DNA of 54,596 bases. Origin: Anaerolineales bacterium. GTDB taxonomy: Bacteria; Chloroflexota; Anaerolineae; Anaerolineales; UBA6663. Made by a program: the position numbers and the translations under genes. Positions 18,277 through 27,174 of this stretch are shown piece by piece (positions within the stretch are counted from its first letter, which is position 1; every line of letters begins with the position of its first letter). Where the stretch lies: NCBI GenBank assembly GCA_020850595.1, contig JADZEK010000108.1:1-54596 (forward strand), in the 5' to 3' direction. Below the pieces are notes generated by a model. It saw only the letters and a program-made list of their open reading frames with translations. It made no database searches and was not told the DNA's origin.

Positions 18277-20463
18277 ATGACCACAACCGCGCCTGCCGCA
18301 CACGCTCACCCGCCGCGCCGCCTGACGGTGCTGCTGACGGCCGCCTTGGCGGCGGCGCTGGCGCTGGCCGGGGCGGCGAGCGCCTGGGCGTGGCAGGCGC
18401 AGCAGCAGGCTCGCAGCGCGGAGGCGCGCGCGTGGGCGGCGCAGGCGCAGGCCGCGCTGGACGAAGACCCAGAGCGCGCCCTGCTGCTGGCGCTGCAAGC
18501 GGTGACGGCGACGCACCAGGACGGGCGCGGGCCGGTGACCGCGGAGGCCGAGGCGGCGCTGCACGCGGCGCTGGCGAACGCTCACTGGCGGCAGACGCTG
18601 ACGGCGCACACGAGCCAGGTGTTCGACGTGGCTTTCAGCCCAGACGGAACCCGCCTGGCCAGCGCCAGCCGCGACGGCACGGCCATCATCTGGGACACGA
18701 TCAGCGGCGAACCGCTGCTGACGCTGACCGGCCACGACCGGCTGGTGAACGGCGCGGCCTTCAGCCCAGACGGGACAAAGCTGGCAACGGCGGGCTGGGA
18801 CGACAGCGCAATGGTGTGGGACGCGGCCAGCGGCGAACCACTGGCGCGCCTGACCGGCCACCTGGGTGCGGTCTTCGCCGCGGCCTTCAGCCCCGACGGC
18901 GCGAAGCTGGCGACGGCCAGCGGCGACGGGCGGGTGAAGGTGTGGGCCTGGGCCTCGGGCGCGGCGCTGCTGACGCTGCGCGGCCACATCGGCGTCGTGG
19001 GGGCGGTGACGTTCAGCCCGGACGGTGAGCGGGTCGCGACGGCGGGACAAGACGGCACGGCGCGGGTGTGGGATGCGGCCACGGGAGAGCTGCGGTTGAC
19101 CTACACCGGCCACACGGGCGCGGTGACGGGCGCGGCCTACAGCCCGGATGGGGCCTGGCTGGCGACTTCGGGCGAGGACGGCTCGGTGCAGGTGTGGGAC
19201 GCAACCAGCGGGGAACGCGTGACGGCGCTGCACGGCCATACGGGCGCGGTGACGGCGCTGGCGTTCGACCCCACCTGCTACCCGCCGCCGGAGGACTCTA
19301 GCGCGACCTGCGCGTGGCAACTGGTGACGGCCGGTTACGACCACACGGCGCGGCTGTGGGACGTGGACAGCGGTGAGGCGCGGCTGGTGCTGCGCGGGCA
19401 CACCGACGCGGTGTTCGGCGTGGCGCTAACCACGGCGGGCGGCGGGCGGCGGCTGGCGACGGCCGGCGCCGACGGCACCGTGCGGCTATGGGACCTGGGC
19501 AGCGGCGCGGCGACGCTCTCGCTGCCGGGCGCGGCGGGCGCGGCGTTCAGCCCAGAGGGGACGCGGCTCGCCACAGCCGGCGCGGAAGGCGTGACGGTGT
19601 GGGATTTCGCCAGCGGGCAAGCGCAACTGACGCTGGATACACCGATGCTCGGCGCAGTGGCGTTTAGCCCACAAGGTGACCGGCTGGCGGCGCTGGGCAC
19701 GGACCGCGCCGTGCGTGTGTGGGACGCGGCCGGCGGCGCGCTGCTCACGACCATCAACGCCTTTGGGGAGGGCGGGCCGGTCTTTGATCCCAACGGCACG
19801 CGGCTGGCGACGGCGAATTATTGGGACCGGACCGCCGCGGTGTGGGACGCGGCCACGGGCGAAAGGCTGGCGACGCTCACCGGCCACAGCGACACGGTGT
19901 TTGCGATTGCCTTCAGCCCGGATGGGACACGGCTCATCACGGGCAGCGGCGACGGCTCGGCGCGGGTGTGGGAGGCGGCCACGGGCGAGGAGCAACTCAA
20001 GCTGACCGGACAGCAAGACGCGGTGTTCGCGGCGGCCTTTAGCCCAGACGGCCAGTTGTTGGCGAGCGCCGGCAACGACCACACGGTGCGGCTGTGGGAC
20101 GCGGCCGGCGGCGCGCCGCGGCTGACGCTGACGGGCCACACGAGCGCGGTGATGGCACTGGCCTTCAGCCCGCAGGGGGCGCGCCTGGCGAGCGCCAGCC
20201 TGGACGAGACCGTGCGGGTGTGGGACACGGCCACAGGAGAACTGCGCTACACCATCGCCGACGATGGGGGCGCGGTGATGGGCGTAACCTTCAGCCCGGA
20301 GGGGAAGTGGCTGGCGACGGTGAACGCGGACGGCTCGGCGCGAGTGTACGCGGCAGAGGTGGAGGCGCTCATGGCCCAGGCGCGGGCGCGGCTGACGCGC
20401 ACCTGGACAGCGGAGGAGTGCCGCGTGTACCTGCATGTGGCGACGTGCCCGCCGACGCCATGA
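18277..20463 (+). CDS. Membrane-anchored WD40-repeat protein
   Basis: A 728-aa protein with a short cytoplasmic N-terminus, one membrane helix (about residues 17-40), a helical stretch rich in Ala/Glu/Gln (about 41-100) and about 14 WD40 repeats from residue 108 to 690, recognisable by recurrent AFSPDGTRLASA and VWDAATGE elements. The short tail contains EECRVYLHVATCP. The helical stretch (DEDPERALLLALQAV) and the tail are those normally found after a NACHT/AAA or kinase domain in large signalling proteins, but no such effector is present. The repeats probably form two beta-propellers used as a binding platform. No ligand can be inferred, and the neighbours are not obviously linked. Confidence 0.85.
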   Translation: MTTTAPAAHAHPPRRLTVLLTAALAAALALAGAASAWAWQAQQQARSAEARAWAAQAQAALDEDPERALLLALQAVTATHQDGRGPVTAEAEAALHAALANAHWRQTLTAHTSQVFDVAFSPDGTRLASASRDGTAIIWDTISGEPLLTLTGHDRLVNGAAFSPDGTKLATAGWDDSAMVWDAASGEPLARLTGHLGAVFAAAFSPDGAKLATASGDGRVKVWAWASGAALLTLRGHIGVVGAVTFSPDGERVATAGQDGTARVWDAATGELRLTYTGHTGAVTGAAYSPDGAWLATSGEDGSVQVWDATSGERVTALHGHTGAVTALAFDPTCYPPPEDSSATCAWQLVTAGYDHTARLWDVDSGEARLVLRGHTDAVFGVALTTAGGGRRLATAGADGTVRLWDLGSGAATLSLPGAAGAAFSPEGTRLATAGAEGVTVWDFASGQAQLTLDTPMLGAVAFSPQGDRLAALGTDRAVRVWDAAGGALLTTINAFGEGGPVFDPNGTRLATANYWDRTAAVWDAATGERLATLTGHSDTVFAIAFSPDGTRLITGSGDGSARVWEAATGEEQLKLTGQQDAVFAAAFSPDGQLLASAGNDHTVRLWDAAGGAPRLTLTGHTSAVMALAFSPQGARLASASLDETVRVWDTATGELRYTIADDGGAVMGVTFSPEGKWLATVNADGSARVYAAEVEALMAQARARLTRTWTAEECRVYLHVATCPPTP

Positions 20464-20614
20464 GGGTGGAGGGTGGCCGACGTTTTCTAATCGGCGCGCG
20501 CCCGTGGGCGGGGCGAGGGGCGGGGAGCGCTCAAGGGCACTCGATCTACAGGGATTGACGCGCCAACGCGCAGGGACGATCGGTGCGGATTGGACTTGAC
20601 GTTGGGGGCCGCCC

Positions 20615-21877
20615 TCACGCGCCGGCTTCGGCCAACTCGGCCACGCCGGGGCGGTCGGCGGCGAGGTAGGCCACGACGGCGACGAGCGTGACGGCGGCCA
20701 GCATGAGCCAGGCTGCCGCGTAGCCGCCGGTGGCGGTGTAGAGCAGGGCCACTACCGTCGGGCCGGCCGCGCGGGCCAGCGTGCTCCAGAACGACATCAG
20801 CCCGCTGATCGCGCCGTAGTGGGCCGCGCCGTACAGTTCGGCGACGACGGTAGCGCGGGTGAGGGTCAGCAGGCCGTTGGCCATGCCGAAGAGCGCCACG
20901 AAGGCGGCCAGCCGCGCCGGGGTGGGCGCGCCCAGCAGCAGCAGCACCGCGCCGCCCTGCACGGCGATGACGCCCGCGCTGAGCCAGCGGCGGTGGATGC
21001 GGCGCGCCAGCGGCTCGAAGATCAGGCGGCCGGGAAGCTGCATCAGCCCCACCAACCCGGCCAATACGGCGGCATATTCGGCGGGGTAGCCCTGGCCCAC
21101 CAGGAAGGCCAGGAAGTGCACGCCCGCGGCGACCGCCACGCCGCCGTTGAGCATGTAGGCGACGGTCAGCAGCCAGAATGAGGGCCGGCGCACCACCGCG
21201 CGCGGGGCGTGGCCGTCCGGCAGGTAGGGCCGGCCGGGGGCGCCCGGCGGCGAGAGCGGGTCGCCGTCGGGCGCGAGGCCCAGGTCGTGCGGGCGGCGGC
21301 GCAGCACCAGGACGTGCAGCGGGCCGGTGAGGAGCAACAGCAGGACGGCTAAGATCTCAATGGCCCGCCGCCAGCCGTAAGCGGCCAAGAGGGCATTCGC
21401 CAGCGGCACGAAGATGGTGCTGGCGAGGCCGGCCACGAGCGTGAGCAGGGTGAGGGCGCCGCGGCGACGACGGTTGAACCAGGCGGCCAGCACAGCGAAG
21501 GCGGGGTCGTAGAGCATGGCCGCCATGGCCAGGCCCAGGCCGGCGAAGACCAGGTAGAGGGCCGGCAGGCCGCGGACGTTGGCCCAGGCCCACAGCAGCG
21601 CGGCGGCGCCCAGCGAGCCGGCCGTCATCAGCCCGCGCGCGCCGTGGTGGTCTATCCAGCGGCCGACGGGCAAGGCCGCCGCGCCCGACACCAGCAGGGC
21701 GAGCGAGAAGGCGCCGCTTAGCTCGGCGCGGGCCACGCCCAGTTCGGCCTCCATGGGGATGAGAAAGACCGAGAAGCTGTAATACAAGATGCCCCAGGCG
21801 ACCGTGGTGGTCACGGCCAGCGCGAGGGTGATGATCCAGCCGTAATACAGGCGGGGGGCGCGCGGCGAGTTCAGCAC
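20615..21877 (-). CDS. Major facilitator superfamily transporter
   Basis: A 420-aa integral membrane protein with about 12 hydrophobic segments. It has the GRWIDHHGARGLM loop after helix 2, which corresponds to the MFS G-x3-D-x2-G-x2 signature, and a long central loop (LGLAPDGDPLSPPGAPGRP) between helices 6 and 7. The YYGWIITLALAVTTTVAWGILYYSF opening is typical of oxalate/formate- and monocarboxylate-type MFS members. It is the only transporter seen among the carbohydrate genes, so it may import one of their substrates, but the substrate is not predictable. It is transcribed alone on the minus strand. Confidence 0.88.
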   Translation of the reverse strand: MLNSPRAPRLYYGWIITLALAVTTTVAWGILYYSFSVFLIPMEAELGVARAELSGAFSLALLVSGAAALPVGRWIDHHGARGLMTAGSLGAAALLWAWANVRGLPALYLVFAGLGLAMAAMLYDPAFAVLAAWFNRRRRGALTLLTLVAGLASTIFVPLANALLAAYGWRRAIEILAVLLLLLTGPLHVLVLRRRPHDLGLAPDGDPLSPPGAPGRPYLPDGHAPRAVVRRPSFWLLTVAYMLNGGVAVAAGVHFLAFLVGQGYPAEYAAVLAGLVGLMQLPGRLIFEPLARRIHRRWLSAGVIAVQGGAVLLLLGAPTPARLAAFVALFGMANGLLTLTRATVVAELYGAAHYGAISGLMSFWSTLARAAGPTVVALLYTATGGYAAAWLMLAAVTLVAVVAYLAADRPGVAELAEAGA

Positions 21878-21919
21878 TGCGCGCGCGAGAGGAGCAGACC
21901 GACGGCGAACATGGCGGGC

Positions 21920-21925
21920 ATTATA
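21920..21925 (-). promoter_or_regulatory. -10 element for the MFS transporter gene
   Basis: A perfect TATAAT on the minus strand, about 43 bp before the transporter start. No clear -35 hexamer lies 16-18 bp upstream. Confidence 0.4.
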
Positions 21926-22007
21926 AACGGGCGGCGGGCAGGCGAAAGCACACGAGGACCGGGCGCAGGCCCGCTCCCCGTTGGCGTTGGGCAGACAGCG
22001 CGGTTAC

Positions 22008-22754
22008 TTAGTAGCCCGACATCGGCTCCAGCGGCGGCACGGGCCGGTCGGAGGGGCGCGGGGTGGGCGGCGGGCCGCCGGCGGGCGCGGCCCAGCGCGC
22101 CGCGTTGGCGATGACGCGGCGCACGTCGGCGTGGAAGTAGGTGGGGTAGGTTTCGTGGCCGGGGCGGAAGTAGAAGATCTTGCCGCTACCACGGGTGTAG
22201 CAGCAGCCGCTGCGGAAGACTTCGCCGCCGGAGAACCAACTGATGAACACCAGGTGGTCGGGGGCGGGCACGTCGAAGTGCTCGCCGTACATCTCTTCCG
22301 GGCCGACCTCGATGTGGTTGGGCAGGCCGGCGGCGATGGGGTGGCCGGGGTCCACGACCCAAATGCGCTCGTGGTCGTCGGCCTCGCGCCAGTAAAGTTC
22401 GCAGGGCGTGCCCATGAGGGCCTTGAAGATCTTGGAGTAGTGGCCGGAGTGCAGGACGATCAGGCCCATGCCGTCCCAGACGCGCTCGCGCACGCGCTGC
22501 ACGGTAGCGTCGGTGACGTCGCCGTGGGCCATATGGCCCCACCAGGTGAGCACGTCGGTCTCGGCCAGCACGGCGGCGCTCAGGCCCTGCTCAGGCTCAT
22601 CGAGCGTGGCGGTGCGCACGTGGGTCAGGCCGTTGCGGCGCAGGCCCTCGGCGATGGCGGCGTGAATGCCCTGTGGGTAGACGGCGGCGACGGCTGGGTG
22701 CGACTGCTCGTGGCGGTATTCGTTCCAAACGGTGACGCGCGGCTCCGAGTTCAC
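22008..22754 (-). CDS. ThuA-domain protein (trehalose-utilisation type)
   Basis: A 248-aa protein of the ThuA family (class I glutamine amidotransferase-like fold), which acts in catabolism of trehalose and other glycosides through 3-keto intermediates. Features include [10 protein letters not shown] at the N-terminus, [40 protein letters not shown] and [17 protein letters not shown]. The start is taken as GTG at 22754 because the product then begins [11 protein letters not shown] like its relatives and AAAGGA precedes it; the frame is open upstream. It is divergent from a Gfo/Idh oxidoreductase gene, and ThuA and Gfo/Idh proteins commonly occur together, so the two probably serve one pathway. 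Confidence 0.85.
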   Translation of the reverse strand: MNSEPRVTVWNEYRHEQSHPAVAAVYPQGIHAAIAEGLRRNGLTHVRTATLDEPEQGLSAAVLAETDVLTWWGHMAHGDVTDATVQRVRERVWDGMGLIVLHSGHYSKIFKALMGTPCELYWREADDHERIWVVDPGHPIAAGLPNHIEVGPEEMYGEHFDVPAPDHLVFISWFSGGEVFRSGCCYTRGSGKIFYFRPGHETYPTYFHADVRRVIANAARWAAPAGGPPPTPRPSDRPVPPLEPMSGY

Positions 22755-22793
22755 GTCTGATCCTTTCGAGTGGAGAAGGCGAGTGGCGAAGGC

Positions 22794-22799
22794 ATTATA
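22794..22799 (-). promoter_or_regulatory. -10 element for the ThuA gene
   Basis: A perfect TATAAT on the minus strand, 40 bp upstream of the GTG start. The matching -35 (TTACTC, 17 bp upstream) is poor. Confidence 0.45.
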
Positions 22800-22851
22800 G
22801 CCCGGAGGGAGGGAGCGAGTAAGCAGGCGGCCAGGGAACCGCGCGGTACGC

Positions 22852-22879
22852 TTGACTTTCCTTCGCCCGGAGGCATAAT
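22852..22879 (+). promoter_or_regulatory. Promoter of the Gfo/Idh-isomerase cluster
   Basis: TTGACT at 22852-22857, a 16-bp spacer, and CATAAT at 22874-22879, ending 47 bp before the oxidoreductase start. It would drive the run of four plus-strand genes to 27100 and is back to back with the ThuA promoter. Confidence 0.55.
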
Positions 22880-22926
22880 CCAACTGTACTCAGCGCCCCC
22901 CACCCTCTCCTTGGAGCCGAAAGTCT

Positions 22927-23934
22927 ATGCCCTCCCCCATCAGCATGGCGATGATCGGTTGCGGCGGCATGGCGCGCCACCACCTCCGCCAGATTCTCAA
23001 ACAGCAAGACACGACCCAGATTACGTGCGTGGCTGAGCCGTCGCCGGAGGCCTACGCGGTCTTCGCCGCGCTTTACACCGAGGCCGGGCTGACGCCGCCG
23101 CCGAACGAGCCTAACCTGGAGAAGCTGCTGGCGCGCTATCAGCCGCAGACGGCCTTCATCATCACCCCGCACGCCTATCACTACGAACAGACCCGGCTGT
23201 GCCTGGAGGCAGGGCTGGACGTGCTACTGGAAAAGCCGATGGTGATGAACGCGCAGGAGGCGCTGGACCTGATGGGCGTGCGCGACCGCACGGGTAAGTT
23301 GCTGGTGGTGGCATTTCCGGGCAGCCTGTCGCCCTACCTGCGGGCAGCGGTGGACAAGCTGCGCTCGGGGACGGTCGGCGCGGTACTGAGCATCAGCGCC
23401 ACCATCTGGCAAAATTGGGGCCAGCAGACGCTGAACACCTGGCGGCAGGAGCCGGCCATCGCCGGGGGCGGCTTCTTCTTCGACACCGGGGCGCACATGC
23501 TCAACACGGTGGTGGAGCTGGCAGGCGAGCCGTTCGTGGAAGTGGCGGCCTGGCTGGACGACCAGGGCCGCCCGGTGGAGACGATGGGGGTAGTCATCGG
23601 GCGGCTGGCGTCCGGCGCGCTCGTGACGCTGCACGGCTGCGGGGAGGCCATCCCGAGCTGCGCGTCGGACATTAAGGTCTTCACTGAGCAGGCCATCCTG
23701 CGCACGGGCATGTGGGGCGAGTTCTTGGAGCTGCAGCGGGCGGGCGAGCCGCAACTCGCCCCGGTGAGCGCGCCGCCGTCGTTGGGCGTGTGGGAGCAGT
23801 TCTTGCTGGTGCGCGCCGGGCAACTGCCCAACCCCGCGCCGCCCGAAGTGGGCCTGCGCATGGCGCGGCTGTACGACGCGATTGTCGCCTCGGCGGCGCG
23901 GCATGGCGCGGTAGTAGCGCTGAGTACAGCGTAA
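22927..23934 (+). CDS. Gfo/Idh/MocA-family oxidoreductase (first copy)
   Basis: An NAD(P)-dependent sugar or sugar-alcohol dehydrogenase. The Rossmann motif [12 protein letters not shown] opens the protein, LLEKPMVMN carries the family Lys, and [16 protein letters not shown] holds the Asp/His pair of the active site. It is 335 aa with no export signal. It is the first gene of a same-strand run in which each Gfo/Idh gene is followed by a TIM-barrel isomerase-like gene, and it is divergent from ThuA. Such sets are known to oxidise the C3 hydroxyl of glycosides to 3-keto forms; the substrate here is not known. Confidence 0.87.
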   Translation: MPSPISMAMIGCGGMARHHLRQILKQQDTTQITCVAEPSPEAYAVFAALYTEAGLTPPPNEPNLEKLLARYQPQTAFIITPHAYHYEQTRLCLEAGLDVLLEKPMVMNAQEALDLMGVRDRTGKLLVVAFPGSLSPYLRAAVDKLRSGTVGAVLSISATIWQNWGQQTLNTWRQEPAIAGGGFFFDTGAHMLNTVVELAGEPFVEVAAWLDDQGRPVETMGVVIGRLASGALVTLHGCGEAIPSCASDIKVFTEQAILRTGMWGEFLELQRAGEPQLAPVSAPPSLGVWEQFLLVRAGQLPNPAPPEVGLRMARLYDAIVASAARHGAVVALSTA

Positions 23935-24006
23935 CGCTGAGCACGGAGTCACGCGCGCCGGTCACTGCGGCGGCCTGAGCCGCCCTAAGCACGAAAGGAG
24001 CCTGGA

Positions 24007-25008
24007 ATGCCTCGTCCTGTGACTTTGTTCACCGGCCAATGGACCGACCTGCCGTTTGCGGAGATGTGCGCCCAAGCCAAAGCCTTTGGCTACGACGGCG
24101 TGGAGATCGCCGCCTGGGGCGGGCACTTCGATGTCAACGCCGCGCTGAGCGACGACGCTTACATTCGCGGGCGGCGCGCACTGCTGGAGCAGCACGGCCT
24201 GAACGTGTGGGCCATCAGCAACCATTTGGTGGGCCAAGCGGTGTGCGACCGGATTGACGAACGGCACAAGGGCATTCTGCCGGCGCACGTGTGGGGCGAC
24301 GGCCAGGAGGACGGCGTGCGCCGCCGCGCGGCCGAGGAGATGAAAGCCACGGCCCGCGCCGCGGCCGAGCTGGGCGTGGCGGTGGTCACGGGCTTCACCG
24401 GCTCGTCTATCTGGCCCTACCTGTATTCGTTCCCGCCCAACACGCCCGACCTCGTGCCGCAGGGCTATGCGTTCTTCGCCGAGATGTGGAACCCGATTTT
24501 GGACGTGTTCGACCAGGCGGGCGTGAGCTTCGCGCTGGAGGCGCACCCAACCGAGATCGCCTTCGACATTGCCAGCGCCGAGGCGGCGGTGACGGCGCTG
24601 GGCGGGCGGCGGGCGTTCGGCTTCAACTATGACCCGAGCCACTTCGGCTACCAGGGCGTGGACTATGTGGCCTTCCTGACCAAGTTCGCCGACCGCATTT
24701 ACCACGTACACATGAAGGATGTGTGGTGGTCGCCGCGCCCGACCGAGGCGGGTGTGTTCGGCGGGCACCTCAACTTCGGCGACCGGCGGCGGGCGTGGGA
24801 CTTCCGCTCGCTGGGGCGCGGCTCGATCAACTTCGAGGAGATCATGCGCGCGCTGAACGCCATTGGGTATAACGGGCCGCTGTCGGTGGAGTGGGAGGAC
24901 AGCGGCATGGCGCGCGAGCACGGCGCGGCCGAGGCCTGCGCGTTCGTGCGCCGGCTGGACTTCCCGCCGTCGGCGCGGGCGTTCGACGCGGCGTTTCAGC
25001 GGGATTAG
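24007..25008 (+). CDS. Sugar phosphate isomerase/epimerase-like TIM-barrel protein (first copy)
   Basis: A xylose-isomerase-like TIM barrel (AP endonuclease 2 family), 333 aa, metal-dependent. Likely metal ligands are the Glu of ALEAHPTE, the Asp/His of [10 protein letters not shown], the His residues of [10 protein letters not shown] and the late Glu of SVEWEDSGM. The [29 protein letters not shown] stretch is strongly conserved among enzymes found next to Gfo/Idh proteins in glycoside pathways. A strong AAAGGAG lies 6 bp before the ATG. In related C- and O-glycoside deglycosylation systems such proteins act on the 3-keto sugar made by the oxidoreductase. That role is inferred here from neighbourhood. 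Confidence 0.82.
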   Translation: MPRPVTLFTGQWTDLPFAEMCAQAKAFGYDGVEIAAWGGHFDVNAALSDDAYIRGRRALLEQHGLNVWAISNHLVGQAVCDRIDERHKGILPAHVWGDGQEDGVRRRAAEEMKATARAAAELGVAVVTGFTGSSIWPYLYSFPPNTPDLVPQGYAFFAEMWNPILDVFDQAGVSFALEAHPTEIAFDIASAEAAVTALGGRRAFGFNYDPSHFGYQGVDYVAFLTKFADRIYHVHMKDVWWSPRPTEAGVFGGHLNFGDRRRAWDFRSLGRGSINFEEIMRALNAIGYNGPLSVEWEDSGMAREHGAAEACAFVRRLDFPPSARAFDAAFQRD

Positions 25009-25012
25009 GAAG

Positions 25013-25048
25013 CCCTCACCCCCGGCCCCTCCTCTGAAGGGGAGGGGG
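25013..25048. repeat. CCCTCACCCCCGGCCCCTC-type hairpin repeat
   Basis: An intergenic C-rich/G-rich inverted repeat with a 7-bp core stem (25026-25032 and 25041-25047) just after the isomerase stop. It has the look of a dispersed intergenic palindrome. It could weaken read-through within the cluster, but there is no U-tract. Confidence 0.45.
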
Positions 25049-25121
25049 CCTTCCGCGCCGGCCCAGTTGAGGGCAGCGCGAGAGACGGGACAAAAGTCTA
25101 AACGCGACACAGGAGGCAGCC

Positions 25122-26324
25122 ATGGCCGAAGACGAAGTTGGCTTTGTGACGATGGGCAGCGCCCAGGCGGCGGCGCAGCCCGCGCCGGAGATCGGCGTGG
25201 GCATGTTGGGCTACGGCTTCATGGGCAAGGCGCACTCGAACGCGCTGAAGACCCTGCCCTACATGGTCTACCCGCCGCCGGCCGTGCCCAAGCTGGTGGG
25301 CATCGCCGGGCGCAACGCGGAGGCGGTGCAGACGGCGGCGCAGCGCTACGGCTGGCAGCAGGCCTACACCGACTGGCGCGCCCTGCTAGACAACCCAGAG
25401 GTGCAGCTCTTCGACAACTGCGGCCCGAACAACGCGCACGCTGAGGCGTGCATTACCGCCGCGCAGACCGGCCGGCACATTCTGTGCGAGAAGCCGCTGG
25501 GCCGCACGGCGGCCGAAGCTGCCACGATGCTGGAGGCGGTGACGCGCGCCGGGGTGAAGCACCTGTGCGCCTTCAACTACCGCTTTGTGCCGGCGGTGCG
25601 CCTGGCGCGCCACCTGATCGAGACCGGCCAACTGGGCGAGATTTATCACTTTCGCGCGGTGTATCTGCAAGAGTGGATCGTAGACCCGGCCTTTGGCATG
25701 GTGTGGCGGCTGAACAAGGCCGAGGCCGGCAGCGGCGCGCTGGGCGACCTGGGTTCGCACATCCTCGACCTGGCGCGCTTCCTGGTGGGAGAGCCGCGCC
25801 AGGTGTCGGCGATGGCCAAGACGTTCATCAAGGAGCGGCCCACGCGCGAGGCGGGCGGCGGCACGGGCGAAGTGACGGTGGACGACGCCTTCGCAGCCGT
25901 GCTCGATTTTGAGAACGGCGCGCTCGGCACGGTGGAAGCCAGCCGCTTCTGCCCCGGCCGCAAGAACGGCCAGGTGTTCGAGATCAACGGGTCGCTCGGC
26001 TCGCTGCGCTTCAGCCTGGAGCGCCTGAACGAGCTGGAGGTCTACTGGCAGAACGAGGCCGTGCGCGACACACACGGCTTCCACACGGTGCTGGTGAGCG
26101 AGGCCTATCACCCGTTCTGGAAATACTGGTGGCCGCAAGGGCATATCATCGGCTGGGAGCACACCTTCATCCACCAGTTCGCGCACCTGTTCGAGAGCAT
26201 CGTCAACGACACGCCGGTGGCGCCCTACGCTGCGACCTTCGATGACGGCTACAAGAACGCCGTGATCTGCGACGCCATCCTGCGCTCGGCCGAGACCGGC
26301 CGGCAGCAGGCGATTAGCTACTGA
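25122..26324 (+). CDS. Gfo/Idh/MocA-family oxidoreductase (second copy)
   Basis: A 400-aa NAD(P)-dependent oxidoreductase. After a 26-residue acidic/Ala-rich leader comes the Rossmann motif GMLGYGFMGKAHSNAL, then ILCEKPLGRTA with the conserved Lys, LCAFNYRFVPAVRLAR, and GSGALGDLGSHILDLARF with the active-site Asp/His. AGGAGG precedes the ATG. It is clearly not a recent duplicate of the first copy: length and motif wording differ. It is 15 bp upstream of a second isomerase-like gene, forming a second oxidoreductase-isomerase pair, so it probably handles a different glycoside or a later step. Confidence 0.88.
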   Translation: MAEDEVGFVTMGSAQAAAQPAPEIGVGMLGYGFMGKAHSNALKTLPYMVYPPPAVPKLVGIAGRNAEAVQTAAQRYGWQQAYTDWRALLDNPEVQLFDNCGPNNAHAEACITAAQTGRHILCEKPLGRTAAEAATMLEAVTRAGVKHLCAFNYRFVPAVRLARHLIETGQLGEIYHFRAVYLQEWIVDPAFGMVWRLNKAEAGSGALGDLGSHILDLARFLVGEPRQVSAMAKTFIKERPTREAGGGTGEVTVDDAFAAVLDFENGALGTVEASRFCPGRKNGQVFEINGSLGSLRFSLERLNELEVYWQNEAVRDTHGFHTVLVSEAYHPFWKYWWPQGHIIGWEHTFIHQFAHLFESIVNDTPVAPYAATFDDGYKNAVICDAILRSAETGRQQAISY

Positions 26325-26338
26325 CGGCGAGGCGGCGG

Positions 26339-27100
26339 ATGCCTGCTCCGATGGCGCTGCAACTGTACTCGGTGCGCGGCGAGATGGCGCGCGACTTTGA
26401 CGGCACGGTGGAGCGCGTGGCGGCCATGGGCTACGCCGGGGTGGAGACGGGCGGGTTCGCGCCCGGCTCGGCGACGGCCGCGGCGCAGCTCTTCAAGAGC
26501 CTGGGCCTGAGCGTGTGCGGCTACCACACCGGGCTGCCGCTGGGCGAGAAGCTGCCGGAACTGCTCGACACGCTGGCCGCGCTCGACTGCCGCCGGCTGG
26601 TCATCGCCTATGCGCCGCCGGAAAGCTTTCAGTCGCTGGACGGCGTGAAACAGACCGCCGAACGGCTGAACGAGGCGGCGGCGCTGGCGCAGGCCGGCGG
26701 GCTGAGCCTGGGCTACCACAATCACTGGTTTGAGTTTTACCCGCTGGCGGGCCGCCCGGCGTACGACTATCTGGTGGAGGCGCTCGCGCCGGAAGTGTTT
26801 CTGGAAGTGGATGTGTACTGGGCGCAGACCGGCGGCGTGGACCCAGCGGGGCTGGTGCGGCGGCTGGGGACGCGCGCGCCGTTATTACACCTGAAAGACG
26901 GCCCGGCGCAGACTGGTTTACCCATGACGGCGCTGGGCGACGGCGCGGTAGATATTGCGGCGTGCGTGGCGGCGGGCGCGGGCACGGCCGAATGGCTGGT
27001 GGTGGAGTTGGATGAATGCGCCACCGACATGCCCACGGCCGTGGAGCGCAGTTTTCAGTACCTGAGCGAGCGCGGGCTGGGGCGCGGGCAAGCAGGCTGA
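26339..27100 (+). CDS. Sugar phosphate isomerase/epimerase-like TIM-barrel protein (second copy)
   Basis: A 253-aa xylose-isomerase-like TIM barrel. Typical elements are MALQLYSVRGEMARDF, MGYAGVETGGF, SLGYHNHWFEF with metal-binding His, FLEVDVYWAQTGGVDP with Glu/Asp, and LLHLKDG. The late VVELDE supplies the final Glu. This subtype often partners Gfo/Idh dehydrogenases in 3-keto-sugar metabolism. It follows the second oxidoreductase after 14 bp and is the last gene of the plus-strand cluster, facing the convergent diguanylate cyclase gene. Confidence 0.84.
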   Translation: MPAPMALQLYSVRGEMARDFDGTVERVAAMGYAGVETGGFAPGSATAAAQLFKSLGLSVCGYHTGLPLGEKLPELLDTLAALDCRRLVIAYAPPESFQSLDGVKQTAERLNEAAALAQAGGLSLGYHNHWFEFYPLAGRPAYDYLVEALAPEVFLEVDVYWAQTGGVDPAGLVRRLGTRAPLLHLKDGPAQTGLPMTALGDGAVDIAACVAAGAGTAEWLVVELDECATDMPTAVERSFQYLSERGLGRGQAG

Positions 27101-27174
27101 CGCCACGCCAGGGCAGCGCGAAAGCGCCCACGCGGGGGCCTCGACGCCTGGTTTTGTAAGCAGATGAGCAGGCG

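Noticed and set aside
18600..20400. Periodic repeats resembling a tandem DNA array
   Set aside because: The period is set by WD40 units in the coding frame, with diverged DNA and no constant repeat-spacer pattern, so it is not a CRISPR or satellite.
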